Part shown: piece by piece, positions 20,976 through 32,440 of the stretch | Numbering within the stretch: position 1 is the stretch's first letter | Layout: each line of letters starts with the position of its first letter | DNA from: Neostapfia colusana | Lineage: Eukaryota; Streptophyta; Magnoliopsida; Poales; Poaceae | Direction: 5' to 3' | Assembly (NCBI GenBank): GCA_030760725.1 | Contig: JASWHV010000009.1 | Location: 108,883,854-108,947,853, forward strand | Length of the DNA: 64,000 nucleotides | Program-made: the position numbers and the translations under genes | The notes under the pieces: model-generated | What the model was told of the DNA's origin: nothing | The model's input: the letters and a program-made list of their open reading frames with translations, nothing else | Database searches by the model: none

Positions 20976-23900
20976 TGTAAGGGCCCAAGTTTTTCAATTG
21001 CTAAAAGTGTTCATCACACGACACCTCACCTTATTTTAGGAAAGCATATGAACACATTTGAAGAGCAAGTAACCATCATCAAGAAATTCATTAGGAGATA
21101 AACTCACAAAATGCAAAAGTGGTAGTTCCAACATGCATCATATAGGGGCTGAGCATATTAAAAACTCCTAAACCTTGTTAGGAATGCTCATGCCAAATTT
21201 CACCCAAATCCAATACCTTTTGAGGTATTTTTGTGTACAATTAGAAAAAGGGTAGTTTGAACTTAAATTCAAATTCAAACTCCTTTCATCACATGAATTC
21301 AAAAGTGGGATTCATATTCACACTCAGCACATTTTTGTGAGCTCACACACCAATTTTCACTCCATTTGGAGTTGATCTTGACATGAGCTATTTTGGCTAA
21401 ATTCAAATCAAATTCAAATTTCAGTTAACCTTTGCTGCAAATTTGATAAAATCAAATCACAATTTAAATTATTCAAACTCAACAGGACATTTTTTGGTTT
21501 GATCAAATTGCAAAGGGCACGAGGGTCACCAATATTTGGAGCAGTGGTAAATTGAAGTTTTGTGGTTAAAACTAGGGGGTGGGGCCCTCCTGTCATCCTC
21601 ACACTCGAGCAAACCGATTGAAGAACAGAGGCTCGGGTTCTCAGGCTGCAGCAGCGAGCGCCACCGAGGAGCATTGACCGCGACACCTCATGGTTGCATG
21701 AGGCGGTGCTGGCGGCCGACTCGTGCATCACAAGAGCTCTCCCGGGCGATCTTTTCCCTCCCCACACGAGCTCCTGAAGCTGTACTCTCCCTGAGCAAAA
21801 ACAGAGCCGCTCACACCGCCGCTACCTCTGTTCCAATCAGGAAACCGGCAAACCTCATGCACAACCTCTCCCCGAGCTGTAAAACTGCACCGGGTGCTCA
21901 TCCTACACTTCCACAGCACGCAAGCTGTCCATATTCGAGCTTCCCGACCCTAGAACCGGTGCTACTCGCGGCAACCGAAGTGACCGCCACGAGGTGCTCT
22001 CGTGGACAGCCCGACTGGGTGGTTTTCACGCCCAAACGTGGATGCTCAGAGGGGTGCTAGACCACAGCGCTGCTTCTGCCTAACCGGTTGATCAAGCTGT
22101 GGATCGTCGCCGACGAATTCAGCGAAGTTCTTCCGGCGTGCACAAACCGACGTTCCGGTACAGGAACTCCAAATTCTTCCTCCCTATTCGTTGTTAGATC
22201 ACCAAATCTTGCACACAAAGGCTGGACTAGCCGGCGATCATTTTCTTTTAGTGATCCTAGCTTGAAACCGATTCAGAGCGGCGTATTTTGAGCTCTCCCG
22301 AGCATGCTCATGTCGGCATGAAGTGGGCGCACTGCGACAACCTAGTTGGAGCCATTCCCGAGCGAGTTTGAAGCCGTGTCGATCATCCCCGAGGTCCCCT
22401 GGTGCTTTAGAACCATTTAGCCGATCTTTTGGCAGGCTAGGTCGGTCGGCCGAAGGTGTACCGAAGCCACCGCATGCCGTCGACGGTGTTCCGGCCGCCG
22501 GTAGCTCTAGCTCGTGCCATAGACGAGTTCCTCGCCCTCCCAAACTCACAGGTGGCAAGATTTAGGCCGAGAGGTGGCTGGAGTAGTGAGATTCGTCAAT
22601 CTCCGGCGAGGAGGCGGCACGGGCACACGCGCGGGCACGAGAGGTCGAAGAAGAACTGTGCATGGGACCCACAGGCAGTCTTTTAAACTTTTCCCCCGAT
22701 TTTCAGATTTAGTTCAACTTCAAACCCACATAACTTTGGCTAGGAAACTCCAAATCGAGTGAACCAAATTTTTTTGGATTCAGCTCTCTGAGTACTTTCC
22801 AACAAACCAAGTTTAACTCTATGAAAATCTTTAATTCTCCAGAATTAATTCTTCAAGTTTTAAACTGTTTACAATTTTAACTGGAGAACCCTTTAGTCAA
22901 AAATCCATACATTTGGCCAGGATATTTTATATAATATCCCTGATCTACCATAAAAATTTCATATCCATCTGAGCTAATTTGATCCACCTAATGGTGTAAT
23001 TAATAAAACTGTTCCAGAGAAAATGAAAAATGTTCAGAAATTTTTTTTCAGATTTTCTCTGAACTTGTTTAGCTCATATTTTTTTTGGGAATCTTCAAGT
23101 TAGATGAAACCAATTCCATTAGAACACTCAGAAAATCTAGTTTCCAGAAAGTCATGGCTAGCTCCATGAAAATCCTTAGAACACCCTAAGAGTTCCAATT
23201 AGGGCCAAATTACACATTTGTTTGTGCAGGGCTCAAATGAGCTTTGCTTCAGATGAAAATTGGCCAAGTCTCTGTTTAGGTTTTATCCAAACCACAGTAA
23301 AAATTTCAGAGTCATTAGCACTATCTAGCTGTACTTATAGTCTTAACAATATCAACTTCAAAAATCATATGCATTTAAATTGACACGCATATATGGTTAT
23401 CTCTTGTAGTAGTTAAGGTTGAAGAGGAGCCGGAGGTTTTGGATTTCATCACTCCTGAAGAAAAACTAGCATACGACCAGCAGCAAGGCAAGCTCGGGTC
23501 TGCATTAGCCGTTTTATAAACTTTATTGTTTTGAGAACTTACATTGAGTATCCATTTCAATTGTGCATTAGAGTCTTGTTTGAAAACCCAATTGCATAGC
23601 CAAGAGAACCAGGGTTTTGGGATTAGGTTTTAAACCTTGAGTAGCCACTGCAATGCTAAGATAGTGTAGGATTCGATACAAGTCGAGTAGCTGGAACTGC
23701 TCGCAAGAATAGGCTAGAGGCACACCACTCGGTTAGAGATAGCAAATAGAACACATGGCAAGGAAAATGAGACCGAGCGGAGGGTAAGGGCAGCAGGAAT
23801 TTGGGGCCTGGATGCCATAGATCTGCTTGTGTCGATTGAGTACTGAACCGTGAGTGGGCCTGTTGAACAGGCTAGAACAGTACCGAAGACCTACCGGATA

Positions 23901-24903
23901 TATGGGAACCGGGAAACCGATGTAATTCGGATAGCGATTTGTTGAGGCATTGCATGTCGTCCAGAGGGTAGGTTGAGAGCTTGAGGTGTAAATCGGTTGG
24001 CGGCACTGCAGATGCACGCTCAGAGACCTCTTGCTCGGGACGAAAGGACCGGTTCAACACTTGGCTGACGGATGAAAGGTAGTTGCGTATGACGTCCGTG
24101 GTGGTTGCTGTAGGCAACATCGAGTACGGGTGTACGTGACGGGTTATTTGGGTAACCATTCAGGTGTAAATCGATTATAATTGCCGTCCCTCGTGGTCAG
24201 TGAGTACCACTTGTTCACTGTACTGTGACATAGAAAGAACAGGCTAGTTCCTTGTTAAAACATTGCTGATTGAAGGCTGTACTTTGGTTGCTAATGAATT
24301 GTTGTAGTTTAGATCTAATTAAAGTTATTTTCAACCTTGGGCAAAGCACATGAGAGAAATGTGTTTCTTGTTTGATTGCGGCTCTCTTATGTGTCTTAGC
24401 ACAAGGTTCTTCCACAACTTGTGCTAAAAGCTTGAAAGTAAGGTGCAACTAATTAGGCGTGTCCTTTGCAACTTACATTCCATTATACACTGCAAACCTA
24501 GCATGTAGAGTTTCATGTGTAGGTAAGACGGGTTAGTCTTGCTGAGTCATCGTGCTCATTGCTTGTGTTTGAAGCGTTTGCAGGGTGCTATGAGGAGGAG
24601 GCTCCCGAGGAGGAGACGGACCCCCAAGAGGGCAACACCGTTGAGTGAGAGCCGTGCAATCCGCCGTGTTAGTGTGCGTGTGTGCTAGTGGGAACACGTT
24701 CACGGGCTGAACATGAACTCTTTTGCTTAGTCTACGCCCGTGAGTGTAGACTTGACGTATTTTGGATGTAATTATGTTTATAAACACTTTTCTGTAATAA
24801 AACTTTGTTTCCGCTTTGTACCTTTTACGTGTGTTATCCGGTATTGTGCAACACAACACCCTTCAGCGTGATCCGGGCTAGTCGAGACCATCGGGTCCTC
24901 GCA
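20976..24903 (+). repeat. 3' LTR of the Tekay-like element
   Basis: Begins TGTAAGGGCCC and ends CGGGTCCTCGCA, 3,928 bp. It aligns along its length with the 5' LTR and retains the about 228 bp segment at 24559-24786 that the 5' LTR has lost. The retained segment includes a GGAGGAGG-rich piece and a run with a possible polyadenylation-type context near 24790. LTR divergence is visible as scattered substitutions and small gaps. Confidence 0.92.
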
Positions 24904-24908
24904 GTAAT

Positions 24909-25660
24909 TCTCCCTGTGGTGTCTGATAAAATACCAACCTCCCATCATCTACACAAATAATAGCATTGCAATGTGAATTCTCTCGGGAAATGGATGGACA
25001 ATGAATGAAAAAATACCTTAGCGTTGTCACTTACTGGCCCAGTGAAACCTCTCCTCCATTCCTCTCTTGCATGGTCAAACAAAACCATGAAGTATATAGA
25101 AATGCCCATTTTTATACTACTCATCACCAAGAAATACACCATTCCATCAACTATAACATCAGTCATGACATGACAAAGGGCACTACTGGGCTCCGCATTG
25201 CTATCCATCGTGCATGAGTGGTACCGCCACTGATGATAAACACCTCAAAAAGATGTTGACCAAGGCCGATGGATCCAGGATGGTTGAACATACAGAGCAC
25301 CTTGTACACCCTGCTGGATGCAAACCGTCCTAGCATGAAGAAGGTGTAAGCAAGGTTTATTTAAGTTTACACAATTCACATGGTCTGGTGTCTGACCTTT
25401 AGGGAGGATTTGAATAGTTACAGTAGTCGAGTCAAGCACGTGACAACTGATCGACTTTGTGGACAGACAAGCTAGGTTGAGGTGAGGACAATACCTGGTA
25501 ACGAGCACAAGTTTCATCAAACAACTTGACAATTATTACAAAAAGATCAATGACATGGATTGGCTCCTTGTCTTGTCAACCCTGAGTTTGATCAAGAAAA
25601 GATTTCCTGGATGGCACGCGGTGTGGGCGCCGATGACGTGAGGGTTGTAGACAAATGAGG
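24909..25660 (-). pseudogene. F-box pseudogene unit 2, right of the Ty3 insertion
   Basis: Reading right to left: a decayed F-box segment at about 25660-25560 with the spacing VCHSC..., AHTACHPGNLFLIKLRVDK, then the central part (VNCVNLNKPCLHLL and HARWIAMRSPVVPFVM), then YFLVMSSIKMGISIYFMVLFDH, then the start of the C-terminal exon cut at 24909. Stops and frame changes occur throughout. The missing remainder lies at 9094-9479. It was tandemly duplicated before the Ty3 insertion. Confidence 0.7.
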
Positions 25661-25821
25661 AACACGAGTGGCAGACAACGTGATGGCTGTAGAGATCCAC
25701 CATATAGAGTGTGCTTCAGCCGCAAGAGACCCATGCAAGTGTGCATGTCACATGCCAACACACGTGGCACAAATGCACCAAGTAAAAAGCTATATACCAG
25801 CTCATTGGTGTCACATAAACA

Positions 25822-25945
25822 TGTAGCATTGCACAACAACGTTGTCAAATGCTCAAGTAATTATGCATAAGCATACCATACATACCGAGAGCAAGAAAGT
25901 TAAAATGCATTGGCCAAGTATTACCGTTGCCAATACAAAGTTCAA
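25822..25945. repeat. array spacer repeat of the F-box units
   Basis: The block beginning 'catgtagcattgcacaac' and running through 'aagtaattatgcataagcat' is repeated at about 8975, 26986, 28310, 29320 and 29706 with small changes. It marks the junction between units and gives spacings of 1164, 1324, 1010 and 386 bp between successive copies from 25822. Confidence 0.75.
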
Positions 25946-26800
25946 TTTAAAAGCTAGGAGAGTGATTCCTGCAATTTTGCTTATCACAAGCTAAACTGAG
26001 TAGCAATGCATTACAATACTGTACCATATCACCTTCTGGTAAACTTAACAGACTTTCTGTGAACATACCAACTGAATTAATAAGTCCCATTTCCACTGTA
26101 GCAAAAGTGTTGGTTCTTGGATAACGTATGAGTATTTGTCGCCCCCCATGGTTCCTGATAAAAGACAAATATCTCATCATCTACCATAAATAATGTTTTT
26201 GCATGGAACTCATAAGATTGACTTTGGTTATTCGCTATGCTATACGGATTTACTCGGATTTCATTCTCAATCTCTTAGAATCCGGAGTTCCATGATATAT
26301 GGGTGCTTATGGTAGTAAGGTAGAATCAGAGAACCTTTCAACTCATACAAATCTATTTGATCCCTCTTCAAATTATACTTCTTTATAGCCTTAGCGTTAT
26401 CACTTACTGGCTTAGTGAAACCTCTCCTCTATTTCTCTCTTGCATGGTCAAATGAAACCATGATGTCTAGAGGAATGCCATTTTTATATACTCATCGCCA
26501 AGAAATACACCACCCCATGGGCTCCATATTGCTATCCATCGTGCATGAGCGGTATGACCATTGATGGTAAACACCTCAAAGAGTTGTTGACCAAGGCCCA
26601 TGAATCCAAGACGGTTGAACATCCGGAGCACCTTGTGAACCTTGGTGGATGCAAACTGTCCTAGTGTGGGGCTGCTTAAGTTCACACAATTCACTGCTCT
26701 GGTGTCAAACCCTTAGGGAGGACTTGAACAACTATGTTAGGCGGGTTGAGCACACGACACCTGTTCTACTATGTAGCTAGACAAGCTAGATGAGATGATA
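25946..26800 (-). pseudogene. F-box pseudogene unit 3
   Basis: The C-terminal exon at 25946-26210 reads SLLSLPEGDMVQYCNALL and CDKQNCRNHSPSF. Further right, the central segment encodes LGQQLFEVFTINGHTAHARW and WIAIWSPWGGVFLGDEY. The N-terminal F-box portion is truncated at about 26800. Its sequence differs enough from units 2 and 4 to show independent decay. The frame is broken many times. Confidence 0.65.
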
Positions 26801-27089
26801 AAACAACATTTGTTGATGAGCACTGGTGTCATCAAACAACATGACAGGGATATTTCATTATAGATTGTGTTTGAGCCACAAGAGACACGTACAAGTGTGC
26901 AAGTCACATGTTGACACTTGTGGCACACATGCACCGAACAAAAAGCTATATACCAGCTCATTGGTGTCACATAAACATGTAGCACTGCGCAACAACATTG
27001 TCAAATCCTCAAGTAATTATGCATAAGCATACCGTAGAGACTAAGAGCAAGAAGTTAAAATGCCTTGGAAAAACATTACCAATATCGAC

Positions 27090-28180
27090 ACAATGTTTAG
27101 TTTAAAAGCTAGGAGAGTGACTTGTGCAATTGTAGTAAACACGAGCTAAACTGAGTGGCAATGCATTACGATACTATACATCGGCTTATGGTAAACTTAA
27201 CAGACTTTCTGCGAACACAACGCCTGAATCAAGATGTCCCATTTTCACTGCTGCCAAAGTTTTGATTCCTAGATGACATATGAGCAGTTGTCCTTGTGGT
27301 GCTCGATAAAAGACAAACCTCTCATCATCTAACACAAATAATGTCTTTGCATGGAACTCATCGTATGGACTTTGGATGTTCGCTATGCTATATTGTTTCA
27401 AACAGATTCCATTCTTAATGTCTCTTAGAAACCAGAGATCCATGATACAAGGGTCCTTACGGTAGTAAGCTAGAACTGAAGGACCTCTCAAGTCATACAA
27501 ATCAAGTTAATTCCTTTTCAAACGATACATCTTTATAGCCTTAGTGTTGTCACTTACTGGACCAGTGATACCTCTCCTCCATTACTCTCTTGTATGGTTG
27601 AACAAAATCATGAAGTCTACAGGAATTCCATTTTTATACTACTCATCACCAATAATTACACCACTCCAACTACAACAGCAGTCCACTACATGACAAAGGG
27701 CACTACTGGGCTCTGATTGCTATCCACCGTGCGCGAGCGGTACCTCCATTGATGGTAAGCACCTCAAAGAGCTGCTCACCGAGGCCCATTAATCCAAACT
27801 GGTAAAACATTCAAAGCACCTTGTACATCCTAGTGATGTGACCTGTCCTAGTCTGAAGAAGGTGTAAGGGTTGCTTAAATTCACACAATTCACATGCTAT
27901 GGTGTCGGACCATTAGAGAAGACTCGAACAACTATGGTAGCCGGGTTCAGCATGCAACACATGTTCTACTCTACAGCCAGTCAAGCTAGGTTGAGGCCAG
28001 AAAAAAAGCACCAAGTAACAAACACTACTATCATCAGTCCACTTGGTGACTCTGTTGGAAAGATCAATGACATGGATATGCTCATGATCGCCCCTAAATT
28101 TTATCAAGAAAAGTGGTCCTGGATGGTTGATGGTGCACGGCATGGGTGCTGATGAATGGAGGATCGTAGATGAGTGAGTG
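27090..28180 (-). pseudogene. F-box pseudogene unit 4, best preserved
   Basis: From right to left: an F-box remnant ending near 28140 with HHPG-like text, then GPLFLIKFRGDHEHIHVIDL (28130-28060), a central part with stops, and a 104-codon open segment at 27186-27500. That segment reads LAYYRKDPCIMDLWFLRDIK, GICLKQYSIANIQSP, ERFVFYRAPQGQLLICHLG and ESLLSLP. The order F-box, then a propeller-like associated domain, fits plant F-box proteins with an associated interaction domain. Such proteins recruit substrates to SCF ligases. Several stops separate the segments, so it is not functional. Confidence 0.7.
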
Positions 28181-28361
28181 CCACGAGCTGCGGACGATAC
28201 AAGGGTGAAAGAGGTCCTTCATGCATATAGAGTCTGCTTTAACCACAAGAGATCCATACCAGTGTGCAGGTCACATGCCAACACTGTCATTGTTGTCATG
28301 GAAACATGTAGCATTGCACCACAACATTGTAAAATGCTCAAGTAATTATGCATAAGAGTGT

Positions 28362-28455
28362 TACCACACTTTATGGTAAACCAATCAAAGAGTTGTTGAC
28401 CAAGGACCATGAATACAAGCTTGTTGAACATTCGGACCACCTTGTCTTGATTGTA
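28362..28455 (-). pseudogene. F-box pseudogene unit 5, small piece
   Basis: Minus-strand text matches the LGQQLF...TING segment of units 3 and 6. It breaks off at about 28455 where unrelated sequence begins. F-box text resumes at about 29105. Confidence 0.5.
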
Positions 28456-29104
28456 TTTGCGGTTCCCATTTTTTATTCGGTACATCCCGTATTTTTCCCG
28501 TTGTATGTTAATCAGGATTCAGCCTGGCCCAACCCGACATACCAAAAACCCACAACGGCTCTAGGCCCAACGCCCCATGTCTCCAGGTCCACCATGGTAA
28601 AGCCTAGCCACAATTCCACTTTGACACACGACTCCACTCCACGAGCATCAAGTGGCATCGCACGCCTTCTGATTCCGCCGCATGCTACCTCCCTGCCCTG
28701 CTGCACGTTGCCACATGGTTCCGACGTGCTTTGCATTGTGCCGCCCGCCGCATCACTGCAAAGCCGCACTCATCAGCCACTACGAGCTACACAGCTGGAG
28801 CGGTTGGAACAAGAAGTTGAGGCTTTTGGGCTACAAAGAGAAGGGGAAGGCGGACTCCATGAGCTGTGGTAGTCGTTCGTCCATGGCCTTGATGTGCTGC
28901 ATGAGCTCCATTGTGGGAGCGTCGTCTTCAGGTAAGCCGTGCAGGAACCGGTAGGAGGAGATGTTCTTGCAAAACCCTAACAAGAGGTACAGGAACAGCC
29001 TCCATGCGTTCACATCAGCATCGTTCAGCAAGAAGGTCCGACAGTGCCATCGTTTGGCTGGAGTCTAGCAGTCGTACTCATTAGAGTACACGCCTCACTA
29101 TCGT
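28456..29104. other. unrecognised insert within F-box unit 5
   Basis: About 650 bp, more GC-rich than its surroundings, interrupts the array. On the minus strand 28831-29031 is open for 66 codons and reads NAWRLFLYLLLGFCKNISSY followed by FLHGLPEDDAPTMELMQHIK. It looks protein-like (hydrophobic core, then an acidic turn and helix) but I do not recognise the family. A second phrase, MALSDLLAER, precedes it in another frame at about 29050. It may be a captured exon or a TE fragment; no terminal repeats or target duplication were found. Confidence 0.4.
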
Positions 29105-29215
29105 TGCATCCCGTCTGATCACCAGATGGTGTGGGTGTCGACGAACAGAGGATTGTAGATGAGTGAGCGCCACGAGTTGTTAATGACCCACAGAGGTCCT
29201 TCACATAGAGTATGC
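29105..29215 (-). pseudogene. F-box pseudogene unit 5, F-box remnant
   Basis: Short minus-strand text corresponding to the region around the F-box of units 2 and 4 ('...gagtgagcgccacgagt...' and 'acagaggattgtag'). Only position and similarity to neighbours support it. Confidence 0.5.
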
Positions 29216-29369
29216 TTCATCCAAAAGAGACATTACAAGTGTGCAAGACACATGTCAACACTAGTAGCACACATGCACTGACTAAAAAGCTACAAACCAG
29301 CAAACTGGTGTCAGAGAAACATGTAGCATTGCAGCACAACATTATCATATATTCAAGTAATTATAAATA

Positions 29370-29985
29370 TACAAACAAGCTGGGTTAAGGCGAGAAAACC
29401 GCCTGGTGACGATCACTAGTGTCATCAATCCTCTTGATAACTCTGCTGGAAAGATCAACAATATGGATGTGCTCCTGGTCATTTCTGGATTTTTTTTTAG
29501 AAAAGAAATCCAGGAAGGCACACGGTGTGAGCGTTGATGAACAGAGGATTGTATATGGGTGGGAACCATGATTTGCAGACGACACGGAGGCGGTAGAGGT
29601 CCTTCAGCCACAAGAGACATATACAAGTGTGCAAGTCACATTCCAACACTAGTGGCACACATACATCCAGTAGGAATCTACAGACCAGCTCATTGATGGC
29701 ACAGAAACATGTAGCATTGCACCATGACATGTGGAATTCTCAAATTTTTGTATAAGATAAGTACCTCCATTGATGGTGAACACCTCAAATAGCTGCTGAC
29801 CAAAGCCCATGAATCCAGGCCGGATGTGAATATTAAGAGCAACTTGTACACCCTGGTGGATGCAACCCAACGTAGCGTGAAGAAAGTGTTAGGGTTGCTT
29901 AAGTTCACACAATTCACATGCTCTTGTGTTGGACCCCTAGGAGGACGTGAACAAATCCTATAGCCAGGGTGAACAGATGACACAT
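29370..29985 (-). pseudogene. F-box pseudogene unit 6
   Basis: The part at about 29620-29500 reads LYRLRVVCKSWFPPIYNPLF followed by INAHTVCLPGF, the C-terminal half of an F-box plus linker. A central part at 29985-29750 contains HVNCVNLSNP and ALVSSYLRCSPSMEV-like text from the QQLFEVFTING region in a shifted frame. The order of the two parts along the strand is scrambled relative to unit 4, suggesting a deletion or unequal crossover. Confidence 0.6.
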
Positions 29986-29989
29986 GTTG

Positions 29990-30268
29990 GTTCCTGGATG
30001 ACATATTAGCAGTTGTCCAAGTGCTGCTCGATAAAAGACCAACCTTCCATCATCTAACACAAATATTGTTCGAACAGTCAATAACATGGATGTGCTTGCT
30101 CTTGGTTTTCACCTGAATTTGACCAAGAAAAGCGGTCCTGGATTGTGTGTAGCATGAGAGCCAATAAAGAAGTGTATCCTTAATGAGTGAGCACCACGAG
30201 TGGTAGACAGCATGGAGGCGGCAGACGTCCTTGTTTGAAAGCAGTAGTAGAACATCGAAAGCAAATGA
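29990..30268 (-). pseudogene. F-box pseudogene unit 7, F-box domain fused to a tail fragment
   Basis: Minus-strand 30268-30080 reads FDVLLLLSNKDVCRLHAVYH then SWCSLIKDTLLYWLSCYTQS, the clearest F-box in the array (the pattern LP..VLLL, then CRLRAVC.SW). It then passes directly into C-terminal text at 30065-29990 ('...TNIC' region), skipping the middle of the gene. The 5' end is cut at about 30268 by the LTR of the Tat-like fragment, so no start codon of its own remains. Confidence 0.65.
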
Positions 30269-30809
30269 TGACGGGGGTATGGTCACCCGGTAGGCTAAGC
30301 CCATGGAATTAAATAAGTCCAAGCTCATGAGGGCCCACACAACATAGGGTTACTAGCAAGGAAACATCAACGGTATATATATAAGTCCTTGACTCTATCT
30401 CAACATGGAAGTTGTGGCTTCGTACAAGATTATGTTCAGAACTTTGGCCAGATAAGAAAAGAAGCAACCACCTCAAGGTTGAATATAGCAAAAATATAGA
30501 TTGGTTTCATTCTGGACATGTCCAACTTGTAACCAACAAGACTTATATTCCACGACCTCTAACCCCTATAAAAAGATGGGAAGGGGATACTAGTCGAGGA
30601 TCTAATAATAAACATACACAACCATCATTGTAATCATCATGTAGAGAAGAACTAATCCAAGCAATAGAAGGGTATTACCTCACCATGAGGTCTTGAACTT
30701 GGGTAATCCTTGTCATCTTGTTAGAGCTAAGATCACCAATATGCACGAAACCCTATGAGTCCCTTGATCCTCTGTATAAAATTTACTTGCCGTGAAATAC
30801 ACGCGCTCA
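30269..30809 (+). repeat. LTR of the Tat-like element
   Basis: Begins TGACGGGGGTATGG and ends ...ACGCGCTCA. It is followed by GTTGGTGTGATAGGTAGGTG, a decayed form of the 'tggcgcgccaggtagg' context usual after Tat/RIRE2-type LTRs. A TATA-like CTATAAAAAG lies near 30566-30575. Confidence 0.65.
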
Positions 30810-31239
30810 GTTGGTGTGATAGGTAGGTGGATTTTGCGTGTTGCATCTATGGTTTCAAATAATACAATCACGGTGATGCTCAATTTGCCAACTCCTGAGT
30901 AGTTCATTGGCCTTGGCACACTTGACTTCATCGCCCACTAGGCGGTTCCTAGCTCAGCATTCGCCTTCCCCGAGGGAACGGATTTGAAGATTGGAGGTTT
31001 AAACCTCTATGTCAACTAGGTAGGCATCGTCCGCCACCCAAGATTGACTCCTAGCGCTAAGAAGTCAGTAGTATCTCCATCAGCCTACATCGAGAATTCT
31101 CACTTTGTTGATGTGATCCACATCGTCTTAGATCTAGTTATGCCTAAGATGTATCGTTTACCATGCCAAAGCTTTTTACAGTCATCGAAAGCATATTGTA
31201 CAAGCAAAGTGTCTTAGAAGTATACTAGAAATGCATAGC

Positions 31240-31586
31240 AGCAGAAGAAGGAAAAAGTATCTTACAGGACATTCATGTAGTAACTTGTGGCCATTATGCC
31301 TCAAGTAGAGCATTAATCGCCAAAGCCTTCCCAATTGGATTCTATTGGCTCTCTGCTCATGAAGAAGTCGACAATATTGTTCGCCGGTGTGACGGTTGCT
31401 AGAGGTTCACCCATCATGAACATGTGCCAGCCACCCAGTTAAAGACAACCCCCCTCTTATGAACTTTCACTCAATGTGGACCCGACATAATCGACCCCCC
31501 CAATGATCTAGAGGGGGTCATATTTCGATTTGGGGTTCTCCATGGTATAATCACTGATAGTGGATCCAACTTCACTTATGAAGAAT
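31240..31586 (+). pseudogene. Tat-like integrase fragment
   Basis: Reads ILQDIHVVTCGHYASSRALI, then AKAFPIGFYWLS, then IVRRCDGC: the HHCC zinc-binding region, with the CxxC pair intact and a TAG right after. A shifted frame gives FGVLHGIITDSGSNFTYE, the segment with the second catalytic Asp (ITDSGS). The N-terminal core with the first Asp is degraded. The CACTA element starts a few bases later. Confidence 0.75.
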
Positions 31587-32440
31587 CACTACAGGAAAGA
31601 GCAACGATTATGTCAGCCAATAGTATTTAGAATGGTTCTAGGGTTGGCCATCGTAAATAATTTTATTTCTGACGGCTTGCTCGGGCCTCGTAAACAAAGC
31701 CTTAGTTACAACGGGCAGGATCTGGTCGTCGTAAATAGACAATTATTTGTAACAGCCAAGTTTTGGCCATCGTAAATACGCCTTATTTACGACGGCCTAG
31801 TCTCGGCCGTAGTAAATAGGGTCCCTATACCCTGAGCCCGAGGCCCCGCCGCCATTCTACGCACCGCCGTCGAACCACTCTGCGCCGCCGCCACCCCTGC
31901 ATCCCCCCGTGCCCGCTGGCTGCCCCGGTTGAGTAAGTTTTTTTCTATTTTTTATTTTATTTGATTAATTAGTGGTTTAGTTTGTTTAGTTGAAAGATGT
32001 ATTTAGTTTATTAATTAGTATTATCTTAGGTGATTATCTAGTTGTTAAATTAGCTAGTTTATTATTTAGTTAGTTAAATTGTTAATTATTAATTTTTTTT
32101 ACTATTTAGTTAATTATTTAGTAAGTTTAGAATTTAATTTATTGTTTAGTTATTTAATTAAATTGTTGCATTAGTTTAATTGATTGAGTAGCTGGTTTAT
32201 TAGAAAATTGATTGTTAATTATTTTCTTCACGACGGTTAGCTATATACTCCTTCATGAGAGCTAGAAAGTGTATTATCTAATTTATACTTGCAAGAAGTT
32301 GAGTGCTTGGTGGGTTGTACACAAGGTCAATCCTCATGAACGGTTATATACCCGAGGTTATGTTGGATACCATGATACTCCGACTTTGGTTGGTGACACT
32401 GATGATGTTTACCAAGAAGAAGACTTGCCAGGTTCATTTG

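Larger units (their letters stand above)
9480..24903 (+). mobile_element. full-length Ty3 (Tekay/Del-like chromovirus) LTR retrotransposon
   Basis: A 15,424 bp element with 5' LTR 9480-13172, tRNA-Met primer site 13176-13187, ORF0, gag, protease, reverse transcriptase, RNase H, integrase with C-terminal chromodomain, polypurine tract 20966-20975 and 3' LTR 20976-24903. GTAAT flanks both ends (9475-9479 and 24904-24908). The order RT-RH-INT places it in Ty3; the chromodomain and very long LTRs point to the Tekay/Del lineage. Multiple stops and frameshifts, plus a copia LTR piece between gag and protease, make it non-autonomous. It inserted into an F-box pseudogene. Confidence 0.95.
30269..31586 (+). 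mobile_element. Tat-lineage Ty3 retrotransposon, internally deleted and truncated
   Basis: LTR 30269-30809, primer-site-like sequence from 30810, a short leader, then directly an integrase fragment at 31240-31586. Gag, protease and RT are missing. The right side is cut by the CACTA terminus at 31587. Tat assignment rests on the LTR phrase 'gggggtatggtcacccgg', the primer-site context 'ataggtaggtgg' and the integrase text. Confidence 0.7.
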
